Origin: Rubrivivax gelatinosus | GTDB lineage: Bacteria > Pseudomonadota > Gammaproteobacteria > Burkholderiales > Burkholderiaceae_C | Length of the DNA: 64,000 nucleotides | Reading direction: 5' to 3' | Assembly (NCBI RefSeq): GCF_004340905.1 | Contig: NZ_SLXD01000003.1 | Location: 124,001 to 188,000, forward strand | Part shown: in pieces, positions 39,844 to 47,479 of the stretch | Position numbering within the stretch: position 1 is the stretch's first letter | How the letters are laid out: each line of letters opens with the position of its first letter | Position numbers and translations under genes: made by a program | The notes under the pieces: model-generated | Told to the model about the DNA's origin: nothing | The model's input: only the letters and a program-made list of their open reading frames with translations | Databases searched by the model: none

Positions 39844-40586
39844 ACTGGCGCACGGCGGCGGCGTCCTTCGCCGCCGCCGTGGGCCTCGCCTTCGCGCTGG
39901 GGCTTCCAGCGCTCGCTCCGTCCGATGCCGATGCGGCCTCCGCCGCAGCGGCCCCCGCAAGCGCCGCTGCGCTGGCGCCCGGCGCCGTGCCCGTGGCGCC
40001 GGCCAGCGAGGCGGCGCCCACGCACCGCCCGCTGCGCGACAACCTGCCGCCGCAGCCGCCGAACCCGCAGGAGCCGCTGGTCTTCGGCGGCTACCTCGAC
40101 GCGCCGGCCTTCAGCGTCGTGCCGCGCAAGCAGCATCTGGCGCTCTACCCCTGCGCCCAGTGCCACAAGGTGCTGCCGCTGAACCGCCAGCCGCGCGCGC
40201 TGGTCGCCGCACCGCACGTCGCGTCGCTGCCGCACGGCCGCGGCCGCATGTGGTGCCTGGACTGCCACGTCGCGGAAGACCGCGACTGGTTGCGCACCGT
40301 CGATGGCCGGCGTGTGGACTTCGACCAGTCGCAGCTCGTCTGCGGCCAGTGCCACGGCCCGCGCCACCGCGACTGGGCCTTCGGCGCGCACGGCAAACGT
40401 GCCGCCAACTGGCAGGGTGAACGCCAGATCTACGCCTGCACCCACTGCCACGACGCGCACGACCCCAAGATCCCGCCGCGCGAGGCCGCGCCGCCGCCGC
40501 CGGTGCGTGCCGGCCTCGAACGCCCGGCGCTGACGCCGGCGCACGCCGCGCCGCCCTGGCAGCGCGCGGCTTCCGGAGCCCGATGA
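39831..40586 (+). CDS. Tetraheme c-type cytochrome
   Basis: This 251-residue protein starts at GTG with GGGAGG upstream and overlaps the hemN-like gene by 13 bases. An uncleaved anchor or signal peptide (residues ~8-30) and an Ala/Pro-rich stretch precede four CxxCH heme sites at residues 108-112, 142-146, 171-175 and 203-207. It is periplasmic. Its place before an FeS protein and an NrfD protein resembles the cytochrome of DsrJOP, Nrf or Qrc modules, but I do not recognise a named family. Its stop overlaps the FeS gene start. Confidence 0.85.
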   Translation: MRLLNWRTAAASFAAAVGLAFALGLPALAPSDADAASAAAAPASAAALAPGAVPVAPASEAAPTHRPLRDNLPPQPPNPQEPLVFGGYLDAPAFSVVPRKQHLALYPCAQCHKVLPLNRQPRALVAAPHVASLPHGRGRMWCLDCHVAEDRDWLRTVDGRRVDFDQSQLVCGQCHGPRHRDWAFGAHGKRAANWQGERQIYACTHCHDAHDPKIPPREAAPPPPVRAGLERPALTPAHAAPPWQRAASGAR

Positions 40587-41551
40587 TGAGCCGCCAGCCC
40601 GATTCCGATCCGCCCGCAGGCGAGGGCGCAGGCTTCAGTGCCTTCCGCCGCCGATTCCTCGCCGGCGTCGCCACCGCCGGCGGCGCCGTCGCCACCGCCC
40701 AGGCCACCGGCGCCTGGGGCGGCCAGACGCTGCAGGACGCCATGGGCAGCCTGCTGCAGGACCACTACCAGCGCATGTCGAAGGACGAGATCCACGCCGC
40801 GCTGCAGCGCATCGAGCGCAACGCCAGGCGACGCTACGGCGTCGACGTGCGCTGCGAGGACGTGCCGCCGCTGCCCGACACCGTCTTCGGCTACGCGCTG
40901 AACATCAGCAAGTGCAAGGGCTACCGGGACTGCGTCGAGGCCTGCGTCAAGGAGAACAACCTCGGCCGCGACTCGCAGATGCAGTACATCCGCGTGCTGC
41001 AGATGCCCGACGGCACGATGGACCTGGAGAAGGCCGAGCACTACTACGACGCCGGGCAGGTGCCGCAGCCCGGCCACTGGTACCTGCCGGTGCAGTGCAT
41101 GCAGTGCGACAACCCGCCCTGCGTGAAGGCCTGCCCGACGAAGGCCACCTGGAAGGAGCCTGACGGCATCGTCGTCGTCGACTACGACTGGTGCATCGGC
41201 TGCCGCTACTGCATGACGGCCTGCCCGTACTGGGCACGCCACTTCAACTGGACCGAGCCGCAGATCCCGGCGGCCGAGTTCAACCCGAACCTGAACTACC
41301 TCGGCAACCGCCCGCGGCCCAAGGGCGTCGTCGAGAAGTGCCACTTCTGCACCCAGCGCACCCGCAAGGGCCGCCAGCCGGCGTGCCAGGAGGCCTGTCC
41401 GACCGGCGCACGCGTCTTCGGCAACCTGCTCGACCCGAAAAGCGAGATCCGCTGGGTGCTCGAGCACAAGACCGTCTTCCGGCTGAAGGAAGACCTCGGC
41501 ACCGAGCCCAAGTTCTGGTACTTCAGCGACGACCGGGTGAGTCCGGCATGA
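40583..41551 (+). CDS. Tat-exported ferredoxin-like protein with four [4Fe-4S] clusters (DsrO/NrfC/PsrB type)
   Basis: This 322-residue protein has a Tat leader (FRRRFLAGVATAGGAVATAQA). Sixteen cysteines in four groups bind clusters: CKGYRDCVEAC, CMQCDNPPCVKACP, CIGCRYCMTACP, and CHFCTQ ... CQEACP. Such proteins wire a membrane quinone subunit to a periplasmic redox partner. ATGs at 40583 and 40586 are both possible. It overlaps the NrfD gene by four bases (ATGA), so the subunits are coupled and probably form one complex. Confidence 0.9.
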   Translation: MMSRQPDSDPPAGEGAGFSAFRRRFLAGVATAGGAVATAQATGAWGGQTLQDAMGSLLQDHYQRMSKDEIHAALQRIERNARRRYGVDVRCEDVPPLPDTVFGYALNISKCKGYRDCVEACVKENNLGRDSQMQYIRVLQMPDGTMDLEKAEHYYDAGQVPQPGHWYLPVQCMQCDNPPCVKACPTKATWKEPDGIVVVDYDWCIGCRYCMTACPYWARHFNWTEPQIPAAEFNPNLNYLGNRPRPKGVVEKCHFCTQRTRKGRQPACQEACPTGARVFGNLLDPKSEIRWVLEHKTVFRLKEDLGTEPKFWYFSDDRVSPA

Positions 41552-42774
41552 ATCCCTCCCGCTTCGTGCTCGACGGCCTGCGCGCGATGGCCTCCGGCGG
41601 CGCGGCCTACCGGCGCTGGCTGGGCGCGCTGGCGGCGGTCGTCGCCGCCGGCCTGTTCGCCTACGGCGGCCAGCTGCAGCAGGGCATGGTCGTCACCGGC
41701 ATGAGCGACCAGGTCTCCTGGGGCTTCTACATCGCCAACTTCGCCTTCCTCGTCGGCATCGCCGCGGCGGCGGTGTTGCTGGTCATCCCGGCCTACCTGT
41801 TCCACCGCGCCGACGTGAAGCAGGTCGTCATCTACGGCGAGGCGCTGGCGGTCGCGGCGGTGGTCGCCGCGATGCTGTTCGTCACCGTCGACATCGGCCG
41901 GCCGGAACGCATCTGGCACATGCTGCCGCTGGTCGGGCGCTTCAACTGGCCGCAGTCGATGCTGGCCTGGGACGTCGTCGTGCTCGTCGGCTACCTGCTG
42001 CTCAACCTCGGGCTGCCGGCCTACGTGCTGCACGCGCGCTGGCGCGGCGAGGAGCCGGTGACGGCGCGCTACTTCCCGGTGGTGATCGTCGCGATCTTCT
42101 GGGCGATCTCGATCCACACCGTCACCGCCTTCCTGTTCTCGGCCAACGCCGGGCGGCCGCTGTGGCACAGCGCGCTGCTGGCGCCGCGTTTCATCGCCTC
42201 GGCCTTCGCTTCGGGGCCGGCGCTGATCATCCTCGCGCTGCTGGCGCTGCGCCGCTGGGGCGGGCTGGCCGTGAAGCAGACGGTCATCGACTTGCTGGCC
42301 GTGGTCATGACGGTGGCGCTGCAGATCAGCCTGTTCTTCGTCGGCGTCGAGCTGTTCACCGACTTCTACAACGAGACCTCGCATGCGGCCTCGATGCGCT
42401 ACCTGTTCTTTGGGCTGGCCGGGGCCGGCCAGCTGCAGCCGTGGATCTGGGGTGCACTGGCGCTGAACCTCGTGGCGGTGGTGATCCTGTCGATCCACCC
42501 GCTGCGGCGCACGCCGAGGCTGCTGGCGCTGGCCTGCGGCCTGGCCTTCCTCGGCATCTGGATCGAGAAGGGGATGGGCCTGGTGGTGCCCGGCTACATC
42601 CCGACGCCGCTGGGCGAGATCTTCGAGTACGCGCCGAGCTGGCGCGAGTGGCTGGTGTCCGCTGGCATCTGGGCCTGCGGCGCGCTGGTCTTCACGCTGC
42701 TGGCGAAGGCGGCGCTGGCCTTCGACACCGGCCGCGCGCGGGCGCGGCCGGCGGCTGACGTCAAGGCGTCTTGA
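41548..42774 (+). CDS. NrfD/PsrC-family membrane quinone-interacting subunit
   Basis: This 408-residue integral membrane protein has about ten transmembrane segments, like DsrP and HybB (longer than eight-TM PsrC). It has GFYIANFAFLVGIAAAA near the N-terminus and WHMLPLVGRFNWPQSMLAWD in the middle, typical of the NrfD family. It would oxidise or reduce quinone and pass electrons to the FeS protein. No molybdopterin or sulfite-reductase gene is adjacent. The nearby menA suggests menaquinol as one possible partner. Its 3' end overlaps a converging cytochrome gene by 14 bases. Confidence 0.9.
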   Translation: MNPSRFVLDGLRAMASGGAAYRRWLGALAAVVAAGLFAYGGQLQQGMVVTGMSDQVSWGFYIANFAFLVGIAAAAVLLVIPAYLFHRADVKQVVIYGEALAVAAVVAAMLFVTVDIGRPERIWHMLPLVGRFNWPQSMLAWDVVVLVGYLLLNLGLPAYVLHARWRGEEPVTARYFPVVIVAIFWAISIHTVTAFLFSANAGRPLWHSALLAPRFIASAFASGPALIILALLALRRWGGLAVKQTVIDLLAVVMTVALQISLFFVGVELFTDFYNETSHAASMRYLFFGLAGAGQLQPWIWGALALNLVAVVILSIHPLRRTPRLLALACGLAFLGIWIEKGMGLVVPGYIPTPLGEIFEYAPSWREWLVSAGIWACGALVFTLLAKAALAFDTGRARARPAADVKAS

Positions 42775-43087
42775 GGATCCAGTCGATCACGAGCTTGAGA
42801 TCGGCGTCGCTGATGCGTGCCGGCGGCGTGGGCGTCATCGGCAGCTTGCCGAAGATGCCGACGCTGCCCTTGCGCACGCGTTCGGCCATCAGGGCCGGGG
42901 CGCCGGCCTGGCCCTTGTACTTCTTCGCGATCTCCTGATAGCTCGGGCCCAGGCCCTTGGCCGTGGGTTGGTGGCAGACGGCGCAGCCGGCCTTGGTGGC
43001 GAGTTCGGCCGGCGTGGCGGCGTGGACTGCGGCAGCGCCGAACACGAGGCCGGCGGCGAGAGCGAGGTGGGAAACAGTGCGGTTCAT
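42761..43087 (-). CDS. Class I cytochrome c (c8/c551 type)
   Basis: This 108-residue precursor has a signal peptide (about residues 1-23, cut near VHA) and a mature part of about 85 residues. The heme site is CAVCH (C35, C38, H39), and Met in KLPMTPTPP is the likely sixth ligand. ISDADLKLVIDWIL closes the fold, as in Pseudomonas c551/c8. In Rubrivivax a soluble high-potential c8 donates electrons to the reaction-centre cytochrome. The location beside crtE supports that role but does not prove it. ATG 43087 is preferred to 43096 for the GGAACGC before it. Confidence 0.87.
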   Translation of the reverse strand: MNRTVSHLALAAGLVFGAAAVHAATPAELATKAGCAVCHQPTAKGLGPSYQEIAKKYKGQAGAPALMAERVRKGSVGIFGKLPMTPTPPARISDADLKLVIDWILKTP

Positions 43088-43165
43088 GCGTTCCATTCGG
43101 CCAAAGGGTGCGTGCTAGGGACTTGAGCCTTGTCAGTTCCGCTTTCTTGACAGGGGTCTGCCACC

Positions 43166-43183
43166 TGTCAAAATCAGTTGACA
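43166..43183. promoter_or_regulatory. PpsR/CrtJ-type site upstream of crtE
   Basis: TGT-N12-ACA is exact: TGTCAAAATCAGTTGACA. PpsR/CrtJ represses photosynthesis genes from such sites under oxygen. The last six bases form TTGACA, a possible -35. No good -10 is seen 16-18 bases further. It lies between crtE and the divergent cytochrome gene. Confidence 0.65.
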
Positions 43184-43248
43184 CTTTGGGGTGACATGAC
43201 GACCTTACAGCGGTGCGCCATCCGGTGCCGGGTCGCCGGAGGAACTCG

Positions 43249-44181
43249 ATGAACACGATCAATCGCATCGAACAGGCGCTGGAGGCGGCCCTCGTCGCCA
43301 ACGAAGGCGCCGGTTGCCCCCCGAAGCTGGCCGCGGCGATCCGCCACGCCGTCTTCCCGGGCGGCGCGCGCATCCGGCCGCAGCTGTGCATCGCCGTCGC
43401 GATGGCCAACGGTGATACCGACCCGGCGCTGGCCGACGCCGCCGCGTCGGCGATCGAACTGATCCACTGCGCTTCGCTGGTGCACGACGACCTGCCGTGC
43501 TTCGACGACGCGCCGACGCGCCGCGGCCAGCCGTCGGTGCACAAGGCCTTCGGCGAACGCCTGGCGGTGCTGGCCGGCGACGCGCTGATCGTCACCGCCT
43601 TCCAGACCCTGGGTGCCGCCGGCGCCCGCCACCCGCAACGTATGGCGCACGTGCTGCAGACCGTGGCATGCGGCGTCGGCACGCCGCTGGGCATCATCGC
43701 CGGCCAGGCCTGGGAGTGCGAACCGCGTGTCGCGCTGTCCGACTACCAGCGTGCCAAGACGGGGGCGCTGTTCGCCGCGGCGACCGCTGCCGGTGCGCAG
43801 GCCTCGGGCGGCGACGGCGAGACCTGGCGTGCGCTCGGCGACTGGCTGGGCGAAGCCTATCAAGTGGCCGACGACGTGCGCGACGCGCTCGCCGACCCCG
43901 AACAACTGGGCAAGCCGGTCGGCCGCGACGTCGCGCTTGGCCGCCCGAGCTCGGCGATCCAGCACGGCCTGGTCGGCGCCGTCGAACATTTCGAGCGCCT
44001 CGTGCAGGGTGCGATCGACGCCATCCCGGAGTGCAAAGGCGCCGGCATGCTGCGCCAGATCGTGCGCATGGAGGCCGAACGCCTGGTGCCCAAGGCCTGG
44101 TGCGCCAACATCGAAGCGCTCGCAGAGCGCGCCGCGGTTCGTGCCGCCGAGCGGTCCGCCGCTCCGACCCAGACCGCCTGA
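43249..44181 (+). CDS. crtE: Geranylgeranyl diphosphate synthase
   Basis: This 310-residue isoprenyl synthase makes GGPP for carotenoids and for the bacteriochlorophyll tail. The first Asp-rich motif is VHDDLPCFDD (near residue 85), followed by RRGQPSVHKAFGE. The second appears as YQVADDVRDA. It starts at ATG 43249 with GGAGGA upstream and is eleven bases before crtF. It opens the plus-strand photosynthesis superoperon. Confidence 0.94.
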   Translation: MNTINRIEQALEAALVANEGAGCPPKLAAAIRHAVFPGGARIRPQLCIAVAMANGDTDPALADAAASAIELIHCASLVHDDLPCFDDAPTRRGQPSVHKAFGERLAVLAGDALIVTAFQTLGAAGARHPQRMAHVLQTVACGVGTPLGIIAGQAWECEPRVALSDYQRAKTGALFAAATAAGAQASGGDGETWRALGDWLGEAYQVADDVRDALADPEQLGKPVGRDVALGRPSSAIQHGLVGAVEHFERLVQGAIDAIPECKGAGMLRQIVRMEAERLVPKAWCANIEALAERAAVRAAERSAAPTQTA

Positions 44182-44192
44182 CCGTTTCTCCC

Positions 44193-45365
44193 ATGGACAG
44201 AGCCGAGACGAGGCCGCAGGCCGGGCCGCGCCGTTCCCCGACGCTGGCCGAACGCTTTCGCGACTGGAAACACCGCACGATCGCCCGCCCCGGGTTCCAG
44301 AAATGGGCCGCGGCCTTTCCGCTGACGCGCCCGGTGGCGCGCAAACACGCGCGTGAGCTGTTCGACCTGCTGGCCGGCTTCGTGTATTCCCAGATCCTGC
44401 TGGCCTGCGTGCGCCTGGGTGTCTTCAAGATGCTGGCCGACGGCCCGCTGCCGCTGGAGACCGTCGCCGAACGCTGCGGGCTGAGCCTGGAGGCCGCGCG
44501 CCGCCTGGTTGCCGCAGCCGACTCGCTCGAGCTGCTGGACCTGCAGAGCGGCGACCTCGTCACGCTCGGCCGGCTGGGCGCGCCGCTGGTCGCCAACGAG
44601 GCGATCACGGCGATGGTCGAGCACCACGCGACCTTGTACGGCGACCTCACCGACCCGGTGGCGCTGCTGCGCGGCCAGGGTCGCCCGGCGATGGCCGGCT
44701 ACTGGCCCTATGCCGCCGCCGCCGAGGCCGGCCCGGGCCAGCCCGCGGCGCTGGCCACCGAGAGGGTCGCCGAGTACTCGAAGCTGATGACCGCGTCGCA
44801 GCCGCTGGTGGCGCGCGAGGTCATCGCGGCCTACCGCTTCGGCCGCCACAAGGTGCTGATGGACGTCGGCGGTGGCGAGGGCGCTTTCGTGCGCTGCGTC
44901 GCGGCCGAGGTTCCGGGTGTCGAGCTGCGGGTCTTCGATCTGCCGGCAGTGGCCGAGCGCGCCAACGAGAACTTCCAGCGCTGGGGCCTGGCCGGCCGTG
45001 CCCAGGCCTTCGGCGGCGACTTCTTCGCCGACGAACTGCCGCGTGGTGCCGACGTCATCTCCCTCGTCCGCGTGGCCTTCGACCACCCCGATGAACGGGT
45101 GTTGACGCTGTTCAAGAACGTGCGTCGCGCCTTGCCCGACAACGGCACCCTCGTGCTCGCCGAGGCGATGGCCGAGGTGCCGGGTGTCGAGCCGATCGGC
45201 GACGCGTACTTCGGTTTCTACCTGCTCGCGATGGGTCGCGGCCGGCCGCGTTCGGCGGCCCGGCTGACGCAGCTGCTGCACGAAGCCGGGTTCGCCAGCG
45301 TGCGCCCGCTGCCCACGCACATGCCTTTGCAGGCGGGTGTGCTGGTCGCTCGCTGCACTGCTTAA
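44193..45365 (+). CDS. crtF: Demethylspheroidene O-methyltransferase
   Basis: This 390-residue SAM-dependent O-methyltransferase methylates the 1-hydroxy group of carotenoids in the spheroidene/spirilloxanthin pathway. A winged-helix dimerisation domain (about 60-130) precedes the SAM site VLMDVGGGEGAFVR (near residue 225). FDLPAVAERA, SLVRVAFDHPDERVLTLF and the C-terminal PLQAGVLVARC follow. The crtE-crtF order is standard in purple bacteria. Confidence 0.93.
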   Translation: MDRAETRPQAGPRRSPTLAERFRDWKHRTIARPGFQKWAAAFPLTRPVARKHARELFDLLAGFVYSQILLACVRLGVFKMLADGPLPLETVAERCGLSLEAARRLVAAADSLELLDLQSGDLVTLGRLGAPLVANEAITAMVEHHATLYGDLTDPVALLRGQGRPAMAGYWPYAAAAEAGPGQPAALATERVAEYSKLMTASQPLVAREVIAAYRFGRHKVLMDVGGGEGAFVRCVAAEVPGVELRVFDLPAVAERANENFQRWGLAGRAQAFGGDFFADELPRGADVISLVRVAFDHPDERVLTLFKNVRRALPDNGTLVLAEAMAEVPGVEPIGDAYFGFYLLAMGRGRPRSAARLTQLLHEAGFASVRPLPTHMPLQAGVLVARCTA

Positions 45366-45384
45366 GGTTTCCTGATCTAAGGCA

Positions 45385-45402
45385 TGTCCAGCCACCTTGA
45401 CA
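45385..45402. promoter_or_regulatory. PpsR/CrtJ-type site upstream of bchC
   Basis: TGT-N12-ACA is exact: TGTCCAGCCACCTTGACA. Its right half is a TTGACA -35, and TAAGAT at 45419-45424 is 16 bases further, a good -10. Repressor binding would cover the -35. The same TGTC-N8-TTGACA layout occurs upstream of crtE. Confidence 0.7.
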
Positions 45403-45424
45403 CAGTGGACTGTCAGCTTAAGAT
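45397..45424 (+). promoter_or_regulatory. Sigma70-type promoter of bchCXYZ
   Basis: The elements are TTGACA (45397-45402), a 16-base spacer and TAAGAT (45419-45424). It overlaps the PpsR-type site and lies about 92 bases before bchC. An additional inverted repeat TGACA-N8-TGTCA spans the -35 and spacer. Confidence 0.55.
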
Positions 45425-45516
45425 GACGTCGTGATGTTGAAGCCGATGAAGCACCGTTTGCCTGCGTGGCCTGTGATGCCACCGATGGCCCGTCCGCTCT
45501 CGGCATGGAGGGCTGC

Positions 45517-46470
45517 ATGAAGACTCAAGCCATCGTGCTCGAGCAGCCCGAGCACCTCGTTCTGCGTGAACTCGAACTGACGCCGCCGACCGACGAAGAC
45601 CTGGTCGTCGACATCGAGTACAGCGGCATTTCCACCGGCACCGAGAAGCTGCTGTGGAGCGGGCGCATGCCGGCCTTCCCCGGCATGGGCTACCCGCTGG
45701 TGCCGGGTTACGAATCCGTCGGCCGCGTCGTGCAAGCCGGCGCCAACGCCCACCACAAGGTCGGGGAACGTGTGTTCGTGCCCGGCGCGCTGTGTTACGG
45801 CGAGGTGCGTGGCCTGTTCGGCGGTGCCGCTTCGCGTGTTGTCGTCGCCGGCTCGCGCGTCTGCGCGGTCTCCGACTCCCTGGGCGAACAAGCCGTGCTG
45901 CTGGCGCTGGCCGCCACCGCCTATCACTCGGTGGCCGGCGGCGGCAAGCGCACGCCCATCGTCGCGCCCGACCTGATCGTCGGTCACGGCGTGCTCGGCC
46001 GCCTGCTGGCTCGCATGACCGTCGTTGCCGGCTTCGCGCCGCCGACCGTCTGGGAAACCAATCCGACCCGCGCGCAGGGCGCGACGGGTTACACCGTCGT
46101 CCACCCCGACGAAGACCCGCGCCGCGACTACCGCGCGATCTTCGACGTGAGCGGTGACTCCTCCATCCTCGACCGGCTCGTCCAGCGCCTGGCGCGTGGC
46201 GGCGAGATCGTGCTGGCGGGCTTCTACACCGAGCCGCTGCACTTCAACTTTGCGCCCGCGTTCATGCGCGAAGCGCAAATCCGGTGCGCCGCCGAATGGC
46301 AGCGCCCCGACCTTCTGGCGGTGAAGGAACTGGCCGAAACCGGGCGCCTGTCGCTCGACGGCCTGATCACCCATCACGCCAATCCGTCCCAAGCCGCCGA
46401 CGCGTACCGCATCGCGTTCGGTGACCCGGACTGCCTGAAGATGGTTCTCGACTGGAGCAGTACCCGATGA
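45517..46470 (+). CDS. bchC: 3-hydroxyethyl bacteriochlorophyllide a dehydrogenase
   Basis: This 317-residue medium-chain dehydrogenase oxidises the C3 hydroxyethyl group to acetyl in bacteriochlorophyll a synthesis. It contains GISTGTEKLLWSGRMP, GYPLVPGYESVGRVV, LIVGHGVLGRLLARM and GGEIVLAGFY. A GGAGG ribosome site precedes ATG 45517. It overlaps bchX by four bases (ATGA). Confidence 0.95.
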   Translation: MKTQAIVLEQPEHLVLRELELTPPTDEDLVVDIEYSGISTGTEKLLWSGRMPAFPGMGYPLVPGYESVGRVVQAGANAHHKVGERVFVPGALCYGEVRGLFGGAASRVVVAGSRVCAVSDSLGEQAVLLALAATAYHSVAGGGKRTPIVAPDLIVGHGVLGRLLARMTVVAGFAPPTVWETNPTRAQGATGYTVVHPDEDPRRDYRAIFDVSGDSSILDRLVQRLARGGEIVLAGFYTEPLHFNFAPAFMREAQIRCAAEWQRPDLLAVKELAETGRLSLDGLITHHANPSQAADAYRIAFGDPDCLKMVLDWSSTR

Positions 46471-47471
46471 GTCAGACCACCTCGCCAGTCATCCTGATGC
46501 GCGACGAGCGCCTGAAGGACGAGGCAGCGATCGAGCCCGATGCGGTGTCCACGAATCCGGTGACCAAGACCACGCAGATCATCGCGATCTACGGCAAGGG
46601 CGGCATCGGCAAGAGTTTCACGCTTGCCAACCTGAGCTACATGATGGCTCAGCAGGGCAAGAAGGTCCTGCTGATCGGCTGCGACCCGAAGAGCGACACG
46701 ACCAGCCTGCTGTTCGGCGGCAAGGCCACGCCGACGATCATCGAGACCAGCTCGAAGAAGAAGCTGGCCGGCGAGGCCGTCTCGATCGGCGACGTCTGCT
46801 TCAAGCGCGACGGCGTCTTCGCGATGGAGCTCGGCGGCCCCGAGGTCGGCCGCGGCTGCGGCGGGCGCGGCATCATCCACGGCTTCGAAACCCTGGAGAA
46901 GCTCGGCTTCCACGACTGGGGCTTCGACTACGTGCTGCTCGACTTCCTCGGCGACGTGGTCTGCGGCGGCTTCGGCCTGCCGATCGCGCGCGACATGTGC
47001 CAGAAGGTCATCGTCGTCGGCAGCAACGACCTGCAGTCGCTCTACGTCGCCAACAACGTCTGCAGCGCGGTCGAGTACTTCCGCAAGCTCGGCGGCAACG
47101 TCGGCGTCGCCGGCATGGTGATCAACAAGGACGACGGCACGGGGGAGGCCCAGGCCTTCGCCGCCAACGTCGGCATCCCGGTGCTGGCCGCGATCCCCGC
47201 CAACGAGGACATCCGCCGCAAGAGCGCCGCCTACGAGATCGTCGCCCGTCCGGGCACGACCTGGGGCCCGCTGTTCGAGCAGCTCGCGACCAACGTCGCC
47301 GAGGCGCCGCCGGTGCGCCCGACGCCGCTGTCGCAGGACGCGCTGCTGGGTCTGTTCTCCTCGGAGACCACCGGCCGTGACGTCGTGCTCGAGCCTGCCA
47401 CGGTGCAGGACATGCTCGGCAAGGACGAGATCGTCCGCCCGACGCTCGAAGTCGTCTACGACGCCGCCTGA
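46467..47471 (+). CDS. bchX: Chlorophyllide reductase iron protein (BchX)
   Basis: This 334-residue NifH-like ATPase passes electrons to BchYZ for reduction of chlorophyllide ring B. The P-loop is IYGKGGIGKS (near residue 42). The two cluster-ligand cysteines are in VGRGCGGRGI and GDVVCGGFGLPI. A ~30-residue N-terminal extension before the P-loop is normal for BchX. It is coupled to bchC and nine bases before bchY. Confidence 0.96.
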   Translation: MSQTTSPVILMRDERLKDEAAIEPDAVSTNPVTKTTQIIAIYGKGGIGKSFTLANLSYMMAQQGKKVLLIGCDPKSDTTSLLFGGKATPTIIETSSKKKLAGEAVSIGDVCFKRDGVFAMELGGPEVGRGCGGRGIIHGFETLEKLGFHDWGFDYVLLDFLGDVVCGGFGLPIARDMCQKVIVVGSNDLQSLYVANNVCSAVEYFRKLGGNVGVAGMVINKDDGTGEAQAFAANVGIPVLAAIPANEDIRRKSAAYEIVARPGTTWGPLFEQLATNVAEAPPVRPTPLSQDALLGLFSSETTGRDVVLEPATVQDMLGKDEIVRPTLEVVYDAA

Positions 47472-47479
47472 GACCCGCG

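Noticed and set aside
39831..42774. Naming the cytochrome/FeS/NrfD genes dsrJ, dsrO and dsrP
   Set aside because: DsrJ has three hemes and no dsrMK or dsrAB genes are nearby. The resemblance is to architecture, not to a specific family I can confirm.
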